DNA of 39,245 nt from Alphaproteobacteria bacterium (GCA_016776635.1 JADHSZ010000022.1:1-39245); one strand, 5' to 3'; numbered from the stretch's first letter, positions 7,529 to 17,074 are shown. Program-made: numbers and translations. The notes: generated by a model not told the origin, from the sequence alone.

Positions 7529-8773
7529 TTAACCCTGATTCGGGCAAATCGCCAGCAAAGCCGCCTCGAAACGGGAGAGAAGAGTCTCCCGGTCCCATTC
7601 GGTTTCAGCCCTGTGGCGGGCGTTTTCACCTAAACGCTGACGCTCCGCCGCATTATCGGCGAGGCGGCAGATGGCCGCCGCCATTGCCTCGCTGTCTTCG
7701 GGGGGGACGATCATGCCACAGTCGGCAACCTCCCGTGCCAAGGCCGTCTCCTCCCGCGCTCCGGCCACTACGGGCCGTCCGCTGGCAAGCATGGCGCCCA
7801 GTTTCGAGGGCATGACGAGATCCGCCGCATCGCTGCGCTGGGGCAGGAGGTGTATCTGGGCGAGATTGAGAAGATCGTTAAAGGTCTCTGCCGATTGCAG
7901 GGGGAGCAGTCTCAAGTTGCGCACAGTTTCGGCAAGAACGCCAAGCCGTGCCGCAGCTGCGCCGTCGCCGCATAAGACCACGGCTATATCAGAACGTTGT
8001 TCCAGTTTGCGGGCCGTTTCGACCAGAGTTTCTATCCCCTGTTTTTCCCCCAGATTCCCGGAATACAGGACCACCAGCGTATCCTTTTTAAGGCCCAGCT
8101 CGGCGCGCAGGGCTTCCATGCGCGGGCTCGGGGTTTGCAGGGGGCGGATGGTTTCAAGGTCGGTCCAATTGGGGAACAGCACCGTATCGCTATCGGACAC
8201 GCCCTTGGCGGCAAGCCGCTCGCGCATGCGCGGCGTTATGGTGGAAACCCGGTCGAAACGCCGCAACAGCATTTCCTCCGTGGACACGGCGAAACTGCGG
8301 GCAAAATCCGAATCCAGAAGCCCCAGCCCGAAGGCGGCCTCCACCTCGAAATCCTGGATATGCAGCCAGGCCTTGGCGCCACTCAGTTTCGCCACCAGCC
8401 ACCCTCCCGGCGCACAGAACAACGCCGGCGCTACCGTCAGCACAATGTCGGGTCGGAATGTGCTCCCCGCCCATGCCAGGGGCGGCAGGCTGGTAAGGGC
8501 GAAACTCATCAGATGCAGGATGCGGTTGATCCCTGATCGCCGCCGCGGCACCCACAAAGGACAGCGCGTCACCGTCACGCCCGATTCCACCCTATGGGTG
8601 TAGGTGGCGGCGCTGAATCCTTCTCCCACCTTCCAGGCGGGATAATAAGGGGGCGCGGTGATAACGCGGACATCATGTCCCCGCGCGGCAAGCCAAGGCG
8701 CCATTTCACCGGAATATCTTCCGATTCCGATGGGCTCGGGCGCGTAGTTGAGGCCATAAATGAGCAGTCTCAC
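7529..8773 (-). CDS. Glycosyltransferase family 4, WcaI-like
   Basis: The 414-residue GT-B glycosyltransferase starts with a typical WcaI-like opening (LLIYGLNYAPEPIGIGRYSG). It has the second Rossmann half with LVVLYSGNLGEKQG, and a donor-binding region near QRSDAADLVMPSKLGAMLASGRPVV. It should transfer a nucleotide sugar to a growing core or polysaccharide chain at the inner membrane; sugar and acceptor cannot be read from sequence. The frame is open upstream to 8959, but the first good start is the GTG at 8773, which overlaps the upstream methyltransferase stop as GTGA. This implies translational coupling. Confidence 0.88.
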   Translation of the reverse strand: MRLLIYGLNYAPEPIGIGRYSGEMAPWLAARGHDVRVITAPPYYPAWKVGEGFSAATYTHRVESGVTVTRCPLWVPRRRSGINRILHLMSFALTSLPPLAWAGSTFRPDIVLTVAPALFCAPGGWLVAKLSGAKAWLHIQDFEVEAAFGLGLLDSDFARSFAVSTEEMLLRRFDRVSTITPRMRERLAAKGVSDSDTVLFPNWTDLETIRPLQTPSPRMEALRAELGLKKDTLVVLYSGNLGEKQGIETLVETARKLEQRSDIAVVLCGDGAAAARLGVLAETVRNLRLLPLQSAETFNDLLNLAQIHLLPQRSDAADLVMPSKLGAMLASGRPVVAGAREETALAREVADCGMIVPPEDSEAMAAAICRLADNAAERQRLGENARHRAETEWDRETLLSRFEAALLAICPNQG

Positions 8774-9720
8774 GACGCCCTCTTTGCGCGGAGGACCAGG
8801 CAATCCCCATGTCCCTGGCGGTTTTTCAGCCACAGTAGAGGAAACAGCATGAAGCGCCATAGGGCCATAAGCCCCACCACCAGCAAAGGATTGCGCAAGG
8901 CGTTGGTGGGCTCGCCGGGCCGGGCGAAATGGTTGGCAATGGTGGACTGGGCTGCCCACAGGGCGGGTGTTTCCTGATGGCAGGTAAGGATACGGAACCC
9001 GGTATTCTGGAGAAGTTTTTTCAGCAGGGATGGCGAGAAATGAATAATGTGGAAAGGCACGTGCCAGTTAATCCAACTGCGTCCGAAGAGGCCGCGCAGC
9101 CAGCTTTGGCTGTTGGGACAACTGATCCAGACCTCACCGCCGGGATTAAGCAGGGCATGGATCCGTTCCAGCATGACACGGGGATCGGAGGAATGTTCCA
9201 GAACGTTGGACAGGACCGCCACATCATAGGCCGCAGTTGGCTCGAAGGTATCTGGTGTTCCTTCATGCACCGTGAATCCGCGCTTGCGGGCGACCTCGGC
9301 GGCAACGGGGTTTATTTCCAGCCCTTCGGTGGTAAAGCCGTTTCCCCCGTAGAGAACAAGACCGCGCCCCTCGTTACAGCCGACATCCAGCAGATGACCC
9401 TTTCCGGTGATGCTGTGAAAGGAAATGTCGCCGTCAACCACAAGCCATACTTTGTACAAGGCCGACGTCAGGAACCATTCCCGGAGCCGGGTGTAGAAGG
9501 TGACCTTTTTTCCGCTGGCGCGGTAAAAGTTGTAATAGGCCTCGTACATCTCTGACAGTTCCGAGTCCGATAATCGAGGTATGGTCTGTTCAAGGCCGCA
9601 ATCCATACAGCGGGCGATATAAAAGACGCCGGGACAGCCGAAACGGGTGTCGGTCATGCCGGGAAGAATCTCTTCCAGGGATCCCCGGCACAAGAGACAG
9701 CGCGCCTCATCCGCCGTCAT
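8770..9720 (-). CDS. SAM-dependent methyltransferase with N-terminal zinc-ribbon-like Cys motifs
   Basis: With the ATG at 9720 the protein has 316 residues. The N-terminus has CLLC and, about 30 residues later, CMDC, a likely zinc-binding pair as in many sugar or metabolite methyltransferases of surface-glycan loci. The class I SAM domain follows, with LLDVGCNEGRG (motif I), an acidic LEINP end of strand beta2, and AVLSNVLEHSSDP. A hydrophobic C-terminal segment (about 30 residues) may touch the membrane. Two in-frame ATGs lie further upstream (9741 and 9759). I prefer 9720 because AGGGGA precedes it at good spacing. It overlaps the upstream GT2 gene by 14 bases and the downstream GT4 gene by 4. 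Confidence 0.85.
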   Translation of the reverse strand: MTADEARCLLCRGSLEEILPGMTDTRFGCPGVFYIARCMDCGLEQTIPRLSDSELSEMYEAYYNFYRASGKKVTFYTRLREWFLTSALYKVWLVVDGDISFHSITGKGHLLDVGCNEGRGLVLYGGNGFTTEGLEINPVAAEVARKRGFTVHEGTPDTFEPTAAYDVAVLSNVLEHSSDPRVMLERIHALLNPGGEVWISCPNSQSWLRGLFGRSWINWHVPFHIIHFSPSLLKKLLQNTGFRILTCHQETPALWAAQSTIANHFARPGEPTNALRNPLLVVGLMALWRFMLFPLLWLKNRQGHGDCLVLRAKRAS

Positions 9721-10609
9721 CCGCCGTCCCCTGTTCGTCATTGGTTTTCCGTTTTTCATAGATTTTCACGTCCACGAGGAAGCGGAACCAGAAAGTCTGA
9801 ATGGTAAAAAAGATCAGCCCTTCCCTGCCATCAAGAAAGCCTCCCCTCCAGATATAGCGATAGAGGAAAAGACCAAAGGCCCTCAAAAACAATGGCTGGC
9901 GGTCGTAATAACGGCGCAGGGCCCGCTTGCGCTCCACCGGCGTGCCATTAAGATTTCCGGCAATCACTCCTTCATCGCCGGGGGAGAGATATTCCTGGGC
10001 CTCGGCTTCGGCCCAGCGCATATGCCGGCTCATCCATTCATCGAGGTCCAGGCGCATATCATCGATCATGGGGGCGTCAAGCAGGGCGGTGCGGCCCGAG
10101 ACCAGGAAATGCTGGTCATAGCGACGGTCTTCACAGCGGCCATAGCCACGCCGGAACAGCCGCATGTGATAAATGGGATACATACCGCCGTGGCGGATGG
10201 GGCGATCCATGAAATGCACCAGACGGGGAATGAAATAACCGGTTACGGGGCCTTCCGTCACTCCGGTTAACTCCGTGGGCGGTTGCGGTGCGCTGGCCTT
10301 CAACAGTTCGGGAAAAAGCCGGTTGATCTCGCCCACCAGGGTGTCGGAGAGACGTTCATCGGCGTCGAGATGAAGCTCCCAGTCGTATTTGAGGTCGAGA
10401 GTGTCCATGGCCCAGTTGCGCTGGGCGCCGTAATGGTCGAATTCATGCTGGACGAAATGGGCGCCGAACTCGCGGGCGATTGTCGCCGTGTCGTCATTGC
10501 TGAAGGAATCCACCACGTGAATATCGTCGGAAACGCACCGGGCGCTTTCCAGCGTTGCGGCGATGGTGGCCTGTGAATTGTAGGTCAGGATAATGACGGA
10601 AACGGCCAT
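9707..10609 (-). CDS. Glycosyltransferase family 2, WaaE/KdtX-like
   Basis: The 300-residue GT-A enzyme opens with SVIILTYNSQATIAATLES. It has the nucleotide-binding VDSFSNDDT motif and the metal-binding LDADERL at about residues 100-106. The HYGAQRNWAMD segment and the basic C-terminal tail (YRYIWRGGFLDGREG) resemble the LPS-core glucosyltransferase family WaaE/KdtX. With gmhA and hldE in the same run, a role in LPS core extension is reasonable; acceptor and sugar are inference. It overlaps the methyltransferase downstream and lies 113 bases after the GT4 gene upstream. Confidence 0.87.
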   Translation of the reverse strand: MAVSVIILTYNSQATIAATLESARCVSDDIHVVDSFSNDDTATIAREFGAHFVQHEFDHYGAQRNWAMDTLDLKYDWELHLDADERLSDTLVGEINRLFPELLKASAPQPPTELTGVTEGPVTGYFIPRLVHFMDRPIRHGGMYPIYHMRLFRRGYGRCEDRRYDQHFLVSGRTALLDAPMIDDMRLDLDEWMSRHMRWAEAEAQEYLSPGDEGVIAGNLNGTPVERKRALRRYYDRQPLFLRAFGLFLYRYIWRGGFLDGREGLIFFTIQTFWFRFLVDVKIYEKRKTNDEQGTADDGG

Positions 10610-10722
10610 GATGTCTTCGCTGTGCTCCCCTGAAATGCGCTCTAAAACGTTCCCTGAAGAATGCCGCGCCTACAGCCTGCCCGATCCCTGCCCCAAGAAA
10701 AAGGGGATTGTCTGCCCTGGCC

Positions 10723-11907
10723 CTACGTTCCACCGGGTATGCGGCCCGCCTGGATATCGGCATAAACGGCCGCCAGGCGGTCGCCGATGCGGTCCCAGCG
10801 ATAGCGTTCCTCCACCAGACGCCGCCCCTGTTCCCCCATGTGCCGCCGCGCCATGGGGTCGTCAAGTAATTCGTCCATAGCCGAGGCGAAAGCAGTACTG
10901 TCGGGCGGCGTTACCCGCCCGGCACCGGAGTCTTCCACTTCGCGCCAGATATTGACCCGGTCGGAAATCAGCACCGGCAGGCCGCAGGCCATGGCCTCCA
11001 CCACGGCGATACCGAAATTCTCGCTGTATGAGGGCAGAACGAAAAGAGCCGATTCATTCAGCGCCGCCAGCTTGTCTGCACCTTCCAGCATGCCGGTAAA
11101 CGTGGTGTGGGAAAGCACCCCACCTCTGTTCAGCGTCCTCTTGACCTTGTCTCCCAGCCCCTCATCATCGGGCCCGGCGATCACCAGATGTACGTCGTTA
11201 CGCCCTGCGGCCAGCCGTACGAAGGCATCGGCAAGAATATCGAGCCCTTTCTTGAAGTTGATGCGGCCGAGGAAAAGCACGATGCGGCGTTCCCCGATTT
11301 CGGGGAACATCTTGCGGAAGGTCCCAGCCGGTGGCGGGGCTTCATAATCCACCAAATCGATTCCGTTGGGCACCACCACTCCTGGCGCCTCCCGGACGTA
11401 AGGAGCAGCAAGGCGCATTTCTTCTTCCGAGGTGTAGTGAATGGCGGCGGCGTGTTTCAGCACCCGGTTCTGGAACAGGAGTTCCATGACCCACTTGCGC
11501 AGGCGGTGACGGCGATAGAGGTAAGGATCGAGCGTGCCATGGGGACGCACCAGATAGGGTGTGTCCGACCAGGCGCACAGAATACCCGCAACCAGGCTAT
11601 GGAACAGATAGAGCGAGTGGACATGCACCACGTCGGCTTTGGGGATGGCCTGTTTCAGGGCGCGGGCCATGGGCCAGGAGGGCTTCCAGAAACGAGGGCG
11701 TGACACCTGGAAGGTGCGTAGCGTCACGCCGTCGCGCAGTTGAGGTTCCGTGGTGGGCACGTCAAGGTCATCGGGGCCGTCCATATTGGTGGAAAATACA
11801 GAGACCTCGTGACCGCGCGCCGCCACCGCCCGCGCCATCTCGAAACAGGCTTTCGACGGGCCTCCGAATCGCGGTGCCAGCGAGGCGATGACGTGCAGGA
11901 TTTTCAT
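10723..11907 (-). CDS. Glycosyltransferase family 4
   Basis: This 394-residue GT-B protein begins MKILHVIASLAPRFGGPS, the usual GT4 opening with a Gly-rich acceptor-side loop. The donor-side half has FLGRINFKKGLDILADAF and the E-x7-E type motif in SYSENFGIAVVEAMACGLPVL. A TTG at 11916 could extend it by three codons, but the ATG at 11907 fits the family start. It is the first gene of the minus-strand core/glycan run and is divergent from the methyltransferase at 11995, with an 87-base gap that must hold both promoters. I cannot assign the sugar. Confidence 0.88.
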   Translation of the reverse strand: MKILHVIASLAPRFGGPSKACFEMARAVAARGHEVSVFSTNMDGPDDLDVPTTEPQLRDGVTLRTFQVSRPRFWKPSWPMARALKQAIPKADVVHVHSLYLFHSLVAGILCAWSDTPYLVRPHGTLDPYLYRRHRLRKWVMELLFQNRVLKHAAAIHYTSEEEMRLAAPYVREAPGVVVPNGIDLVDYEAPPPAGTFRKMFPEIGERRIVLFLGRINFKKGLDILADAFVRLAAGRNDVHLVIAGPDDEGLGDKVKRTLNRGGVLSHTTFTGMLEGADKLAALNESALFVLPSYSENFGIAVVEAMACGLPVLISDRVNIWREVEDSGAGRVTPPDSTAFASAMDELLDDPMARRHMGEQGRRLVEERYRWDRIGDRLAAVYADIQAGRIPGGT

Positions 11908-11994
11908 GCGTGTCAATGCTATCGTTGTTGCAAGTTACGTCTCTAGCCTGGTGATGATAACCGGCGAATAAGATAACAGGAAACGGCCAAAAGG

Positions 11995-12687
11995 ATGCTG
12001 AAGCGACTCCTCCAGCCCATAGTTATGATGCCGCGCCGTCTCAAGGCGGTTTATTACGTGCTCATGCGCGTTCCCATGCGCCTCAATGGCGTCGTTTACA
12101 GGCATTTCCGCCAGCCTCGGGCTCCGCTCAAAGCTCATCTCGGGCCGGGCAAGACCAAATATATCCCCGGTTGGCTCAATGTGGACGCCAATATCCTCAC
12201 TGCCCGCATCGACCTCTGGGCCAATATTCTCGATCCGCTTCCTTTCCGCAATGATTCACTGGCCTGTGTCTATTCCTATCATGTGATCGAGCATCTTCCC
12301 GATGCCCGTTTACCCACCCATTTCCGCGATCTGTTCCGTGTGGTCCAGCCCGGCGGCGGTATCCGCGTGGGCGGCCCCCATGGCGGCAACGCCATGGCAA
12401 AATATATGGAAGGCGACCCTGAGTGGTTTCCCGATTTTCCCGACAAGCGCGCAAGCCTCGGTGGGCGTCTGGCTAATTTCATTCTGTGCCGGGGGGAGCA
12501 TCTGAGCGTGCTTACCGAAAGCTATCTACGGGAACTGGCGGAGGCGGCGGGGTTTGCCGAAATCCGCTTCTGCCTTCCGGGCCGGGAGAGCGATCTGGTG
12601 GGCGAAGAGGTGCTCGCCACCGAGGACGAGGACGATTTCGCCTGTCCCCACTCCATCGTCATGGAAGCCAGGAAACCCCTTTCATGA
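11995..12687 (+). CDS. SAM-dependent methyltransferase, small class I type
   Basis: The 230-residue protein has HLGPGKTKYIPGWLNVD in place of the classical motif I, as in the predicted SAM methyltransferases common in glycan clusters. It also has DPLPFRNDSLACVYSYHVIEHLP and a FRVVQPGGGIRVGGP strand. The N-terminal 35 residues are basic and hydrophobic and could bind membrane. AAAAGG directly precedes the ATG. It begins the plus-strand run of methyltransferase, amidotransferase, glycosyltransferase and propeller-like gene, so it probably modifies a surface sugar. Target unknown. Confidence 0.82.
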   Translation: MLKRLLQPIVMMPRRLKAVYYVLMRVPMRLNGVVYRHFRQPRAPLKAHLGPGKTKYIPGWLNVDANILTARIDLWANILDPLPFRNDSLACVYSYHVIEHLPDARLPTHFRDLFRVVQPGGGIRVGGPHGGNAMAKYMEGDPEWFPDFPDKRASLGGRLANFILCRGEHLSVLTESYLRELAEAAGFAEIRFCLPGRESDLVGEEVLATEDEDDFACPHSIVMEARKPLS

Positions 12688-12718
12688 GCGTGAGCTTTTT
12701 CCACGCAGGAGGTGGGTA

Positions 12719-14554
12719 ATGTGCGGCATCGCCGCTGCCTTCGCCTATGGCCCTGCCGCGCCGCCCGTGGACGGAGCCTTTCTGCGCACTGCTAATGACG
12801 CCATGGCGGCTCGTGGTCCCGATGGCGAAGGGCTGTGGATTGAGGAGGGAGGGCGCATCGGCCTTGCCCATCGCCGGCTGGCCATTATTGATCTCTCCGA
12901 GGCCGGCGCTCAGCCCATGAGTCTAAAAGGACGGGGGGAAGCCGCGGCCGGACACACCATTACCTTCAACGGCGAAATCTATAACTACCAGACGCTACGC
13001 CGCGAGTTGGAAGCCCAGGGCCACGTCTTTCGCTCCCAGACCGATACCGAGGTTTTGCTTCACCTCTATGACCGCCATGGCCCGGCCATGGTGGACAAGC
13101 TGCGCGGCATGTATGCCTTCGCCATTTGGGACGGAAAGAAACAAGGCCTGTTCCTGGCCCGTGATCCCTTCGGCATCAAGCCGCTCTATTATGCCGATGA
13201 CGGCGCCAGCTTCCGCGCCGCCTCCCAGGTCAGGGCCCTGCTGGCGGGGAACGTAGCCGGAGAAAACGGTGGCCATATGGATACCAGCCCCGATGCGGCG
13301 GGCCATGTGGGCTTCTTCCTCTGGGGCTTCGTTCCCGAACCTCACACCCTTTACAAGGGCATACGCGCCCTGCCCGCCGGGTCCACCATGTGGGTGGATG
13401 GGAAAGGCACCCGCTCGCCGGAGACATTTTTCAGCATCGGCGATGAACTACGGGCATCAGAGAATGGTGGCGGCGAAGACTTGAGGGAGTTGCTTCGCGA
13501 CAGCGTCCGCCATCATCTGGTGGCCGACGTGCCGGTGGGGCTGTTCCTGTCTTCGGGGCTCGATTCCACCACCCTGGCGGCGCTGGCTTCGGCACAGGGC
13601 GGGGACCTGCATACGCTGACGCTGGGTTTCGAGGAATACCGCGGCACTGTGGAGGACGAGACCCCCCTGGCCGATAACGTGGCGCGTCTTTACGGCACCC
13701 GGCACGAAACGTGCTTCGTCCGGGGGGCGGATTTCCGGGCCGATCACGACCGCCTGCTCGCGGTCATGGACCAGCCCTCCATTGACGGGGTGAACACCTA
13801 TTTTGTGAGTCAGGCCGCGGCCCGGGCAGGCATGAAGGTGGCCCTGTCGGGGCTGGGTGGGGATGAGCTGTTCGGTGGCTATCCCTCTTTCCGCCAGATT
13901 CCGCGCCTCGTGGGACTGCTGAAGTCGCTTCGTCCCCTACCGTTTCTGGGAAAGGGTTTCCGCATTCTCAGCGCACCGCTGCTGCGGCGTCTGACCTCGC
14001 CCAAATATGCCTCGCTGCTGGAACTGGGAAGCGGATATGGCGATGCTTATCTTCTGCGGCGCGGCCTTTTCCTTCCGTGGGAACTGCCATCCTTCCTCGA
14101 TGCCGATCTGGTGCGCGAGGGTTGGCGCGGCCTTAACATGCGGGCCCGTCTGGAAGAAACCGCCGCCGGCACTCTTTCACCCCGCGCCAAGGTCGCGGCG
14201 CTGGAACTCACCTGGTATATGCGCAACCAGCTATTGCGCGATTCCGACTGGGCGGGCATGGCCCATGGGCTGGAAATCCGCGTGCCGCTGGTGGATGTGG
14301 ACCTGTTCCGGGGATTGGCCGGGCGGCTGAATGGCGCCACCCCGCCGGGCAAGGTCGATCTGGCGGCAGTCGCGCAGCCGCCCCTGCCCGAAGCGGTGCG
14401 CAGCCGTCCCAAGACCGGGTTCTGCGTGCCGGTGCGCGACTGGCTGGCCGGCGAGGCGGGCGGCAAGGCCGATACGGCGCGGGGCTTGCGGGGCTGGGCG
14501 CGGCGCGTCCACGGGGCGCTGTCCCCCAATTTCCCCGGACTTGCCAAGACTTAG
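12719..14554 (+). CDS. asnB: Asparagine synthetase-type glutamine amidotransferase
   Basis: The 611-residue protein has the class II glutaminase domain with nucleophile Cys2 right after the start (MCGIAAAF), RRLAIIDLS near 52 and FNGEIYN at 83-89. The ATP-pyrophosphatase domain follows, with PP-loop SSGLDS at 278-283 and SGLGGDELFGGY further on. AGGAGG precedes the ATG, and the Cys2 requirement fixes this start; the longer open frame is not used. The family makes asparagine, but copies inside surface-polysaccharide loci often amidate sugar acids. Given the glycosyltransferase neighbours, sugar amidation is my preferred inference. The gene symbol reflects the family, not a proven substrate. 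Confidence 0.9.
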   Translation: MCGIAAAFAYGPAAPPVDGAFLRTANDAMAARGPDGEGLWIEEGGRIGLAHRRLAIIDLSEAGAQPMSLKGRGEAAAGHTITFNGEIYNYQTLRRELEAQGHVFRSQTDTEVLLHLYDRHGPAMVDKLRGMYAFAIWDGKKQGLFLARDPFGIKPLYYADDGASFRAASQVRALLAGNVAGENGGHMDTSPDAAGHVGFFLWGFVPEPHTLYKGIRALPAGSTMWVDGKGTRSPETFFSIGDELRASENGGGEDLRELLRDSVRHHLVADVPVGLFLSSGLDSTTLAALASAQGGDLHTLTLGFEEYRGTVEDETPLADNVARLYGTRHETCFVRGADFRADHDRLLAVMDQPSIDGVNTYFVSQAAARAGMKVALSGLGGDELFGGYPSFRQIPRLVGLLKSLRPLPFLGKGFRILSAPLLRRLTSPKYASLLELGSGYGDAYLLRRGLFLPWELPSFLDADLVREGWRGLNMRARLEETAAGTLSPRAKVAALELTWYMRNQLLRDSDWAGMAHGLEIRVPLVDVDLFRGLAGRLNGATPPGKVDLAAVAQPPLPEAVRSRPKTGFCVPVRDWLAGEAGGKADTARGLRGWARRVHGALSPNFPGLAKT

Positions 14555-14576
14555 CCCTCTCAAGGAGAATGCTTAA

Positions 14577-15767
14577 ATGAGCGCCTACAGGACCGCCATT
14601 CTCTCCTATCATCCCATGCCCTATCACGTGGCCTTTTACCGGGCCGTGCATGAGGATTCGCGGGTGGCGGCAACGGTGCTCTTCCTTGACCGTTATGGCG
14701 TCGACGGCACCTTTGATCCCGAATTTTCCACCAAGGTGGCGTGGGACCAGAATCTGCTTGAAGGGTTCGACTACAAATTCCTGAAAAATTTTTCCTTCGA
14801 CCGCACCCGGCCCATGGTCATGCGCATCAATCCCGGTCTTTTCCCGGAAATCATTTTCGGTGGCTACGATGCGGTTCTGGTTACCGGCTATGACACGCCC
14901 AGCTCCCATTTCGCCATCTGGGCGGCGAAGCTCTCGGGCAAGAAGGTGATCTTGCGCGCCGAGGCCGACCTCACCAATCCGTCCACGCCCTTGCGCCGCA
15001 GATTGAAGGCGTTTCTTCTCGGCCGCATTCTCAAGCGCTGCGACGCCCTGCTTTATTCCTGTCGCCGTAACCGCGACTATTTCCTCCATTACGGGGCGGC
15101 GGAAGAAAAACTTTTTCCCGTGTTGAGTTCCGTGGACATGGAAGGCTTCAGGAGCTTTCGCGAGGCAAACCCCGACCTGCGCGCCAGGATGCGCGCGGAA
15201 ATGGGAATTCCCGACGATGGGGTGGTGTTCCTCTTTTGTGGCCGCCACATCGAACGCAAGCGTCCCCAGGACCTTCTTCACGCCTTCGCCCGTGTCTCCC
15301 GCGCCGTTCCGTCTTCCTGGGTGGTGAGCGTAGGCGACGGCCCGCTGCGTGAAGCGATGATGGCGGAGGCTGAAAACAGGGGGTTGCGGCGGGCGCTGTA
15401 TCCGGGGTTCAAGAATCTTTCCGAGATTCCGGCCTATTACATGATGGCGGATGTCTTCGTGGCGACCTCCTCTTATGACCCCACGCCCAAGGCCCTGAAC
15501 GAAGCCATGACCTTCGGCCTTCCGGGAATTGTCTCGAAGGGCGTGGGCACGGCAGATGACCTGATTGTCCATAATCAGAACGGGATGGTTTTTGAGACCG
15601 GCGACGTGGCTGCCCTTGCCGGTGCCATGGAACGGCTGGCTGCCGACACGGCGCAACGCCAGAACATGGGGCAGGCGGCCCGGACTTCGGTGGAAAGCTG
15701 GAGCCCCCAGGCCAATGCGGCGGGTCTGGTGGCGGCTCTCGATTATTGTCTGGGCTCCCCGTCCTGA
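14577..15767 (+). CDS. Glycosyltransferase family 4
   Basis: The protein has 396 residues in a GT-B fold. Seen are an N-terminal domain with a SYHPMPYHVAFYRAVHED opening, VVFLFCGRHIERKRPQDLLHAF at the start of the donor domain, and a family-4 donor site around SSYDPTPKALNEAMTFGLPGIVS, with the E-x7-type pair adapted as in GT4. AAGGAG lies before the ATG, 22 bases after the asnB stop. Its stop overlaps the next start as TGATG, showing tight coupling with the propeller-like protein. It probably adds one sugar of the repeat unit; identity unknown. Confidence 0.87.
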   Translation: MSAYRTAILSYHPMPYHVAFYRAVHEDSRVAATVLFLDRYGVDGTFDPEFSTKVAWDQNLLEGFDYKFLKNFSFDRTRPMVMRINPGLFPEIIFGGYDAVLVTGYDTPSSHFAIWAAKLSGKKVILRAEADLTNPSTPLRRRLKAFLLGRILKRCDALLYSCRRNRDYFLHYGAAEEKLFPVLSSVDMEGFRSFREANPDLRARMRAEMGIPDDGVVFLFCGRHIERKRPQDLLHAFARVSRAVPSSWVVSVGDGPLREAMMAEAENRGLRRALYPGFKNLSEIPAYYMMADVFVATSSYDPTPKALNEAMTFGLPGIVSKGVGTADDLIVHNQNGMVFETGDVAALAGAMERLAADTAQRQNMGQAARTSVESWSPQANAAGLVAALDYCLGSPS

Positions 15768-17074
15768 TGCCCGTCTCTCCGACACCCTCCCGCCAGGGAG
15801 AAGTCTTTCCCCAGGACCGGCTTGTCTTCGCCACGCCAGGACCGGAAGACAGCTTTTTCGGATATTACGATAAATCCCCCCTGGACAGCACCGGCGTCCG
15901 GTTATTGTGCCTGCGCACCGACTGTGCCGCGCCCCTGCCGGGTGAAAACGACGCGGCGGAGGTGGGGTTCTGGTCTCTCCAGGACGGCGCGTTTCATGTC
16001 CTGGCCCGGACCCGCGCCTTTAACTGGCAACAGGGCGCCATGCTGCAATGGCTGGGGCCGGACTTTTCGCGCCGCATCATCTTTAACGACCGCCGCGACG
16101 GCCGTTTCGTGAGCGTCATCCTCGATGTGGACAGCGGCGAAAGCCGTGATCTTCCCTTTCCGATCTATGCCGTGCACCCCGACGGAACGTGGGCCCTGTG
16201 CGTGGATTTCGAACGCCTTTATTTCCCGCGCCGCAACTACGCCTATGCGGGTATCGCGCGGGCGGAAAAGGACGCGGCTGTTGTGGAAGGAGACGGCATC
16301 TTCTCCCTCGACCTCGCCACCGGAGCCCACCGCCTTCTCATCGCCACGGCGGAGTTGCGGAATCGTGTCCCCCTGGGCTCCATGGATGATGGGGATCATT
16401 ATTTGGAACATATGATGTTCTCGCCCTCGGGCCGCCGTTTCATGTTTCTGCACCGATGGCACCTGGCCGATGGCGGCATTTACACCCGGCTTTACACGGC
16501 TGATTTGGACGGCGGCGATCTGCGTTGTTTGCTCGATTCCGGAAAGGCCACCCATGCCTGCTGGCGCGGAGAGGACGAGATCCTGTGCTGGGGCGCGCCG
16601 CCCTCGGCGCTGGGCCGGTTGCGGCGTTCGGGTAGGCTGGGCGCCATGATCCTCAAACCGCTGCTCGGGCTCTACCGGATGTGCCGTCCGGGACCCGCTC
16701 TCTCGCGGCGGGTCAGTGGCGCAAGTTATCTTTTGCTGCGTGATGTCCCCGGCGGCGAACCGGCGCGCTTTGCCCCCTCGCAGCTGGATGTGGATGGACA
16801 TCCGGGATGGAATCCTGTTTTTTCCCAATGGCTTGTCACCGACACTTACGAGGACAAACAAGGATTCCGCCAGCTTATTCTCTTTAACGAGAAAAACCGG
16901 CAACGGATTGATCTGGCTAGACTATTTTCTCCCGAGGTTTTTAATACGCCACCCGGCAATTGCGATTTGCATCCGCGATGGGATTTTTCCGGCCGTTATG
17001 TCTGCGTTGACTCAGGGCGGGAAGACGCACGCTGCATGTATCTCTTCGATGTTTCCAACATTGTGACCGGGTGA
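15767..17074 (+). CDS. Propeller-like protein of a polysaccharide locus, unknown function
   Basis: The protein has 435 residues with no signal peptide and no membrane helix, so it is probably cytoplasmic. Repeated blocks of about 40-60 residues (strand-rich, with Asp-Gly turns such as NDRRDGRFVSVILDVDSGE and YTADLDGGDLRC) suggest a TolB/WD40-like beta-propeller. The early motif FFGYYDKSP recurs in my memory only in uncharacterised proteins of polysaccharide clusters. The start ATG at 15767 overlaps the previous stop (TGATG), so the GT4 and this protein are co-translated. A regulatory or scaffold role for glycosyltransferases, or a glycan-modifying enzyme, are both possible; I assign neither. 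Confidence 0.7.
   Translation: MPVSPTPSRQGEVFPQDRLVFATPGPEDSFFGYYDKSPLDSTGVRLLCLRTDCAAPLPGENDAAEVGFWSLQDGAFHVLARTRAFNWQQGAMLQWLGPDFSRRIIFNDRRDGRFVSVILDVDSGESRDLPFPIYAVHPDGTWALCVDFERLYFPRRNYAYAGIARAEKDAAVVEGDGIFSLDLATGAHRLLIATAELRNRVPLGSMDDGDHYLEHMMFSPSGRRFMFLHRWHLADGGIYTRLYTADLDGGDLRCLLDSGKATHACWRGEDEILCWGAPPSALGRLRRSGRLGAMILKPLLGLYRMCRPGPALSRRVSGASYLLLRDVPGGEPARFAPSQLDVDGHPGWNPVFSQWLVTDTYEDKQGFRQLILFNEKNRQRIDLARLFSPEVFNTPPGNCDLHPRWDFSGRYVCVDSGREDARCMYLFDVSNIVTG

Noticed and set aside
14208..15785. Long minus-strand open frame (525 codons) across the amidotransferase and GT4 genes
   Set aside because: It is antisense to two genes with clear family motifs; its Arg/His/Gly-rich product has no domain and arises from GC-rich codon bias.
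15902..16903. Minus-strand open frame of 333 codons opposite the propeller-like gene
   Set aside because: The plus-strand gene has an overlapping start with its neighbour and patterned repeats; the antisense product looks random.
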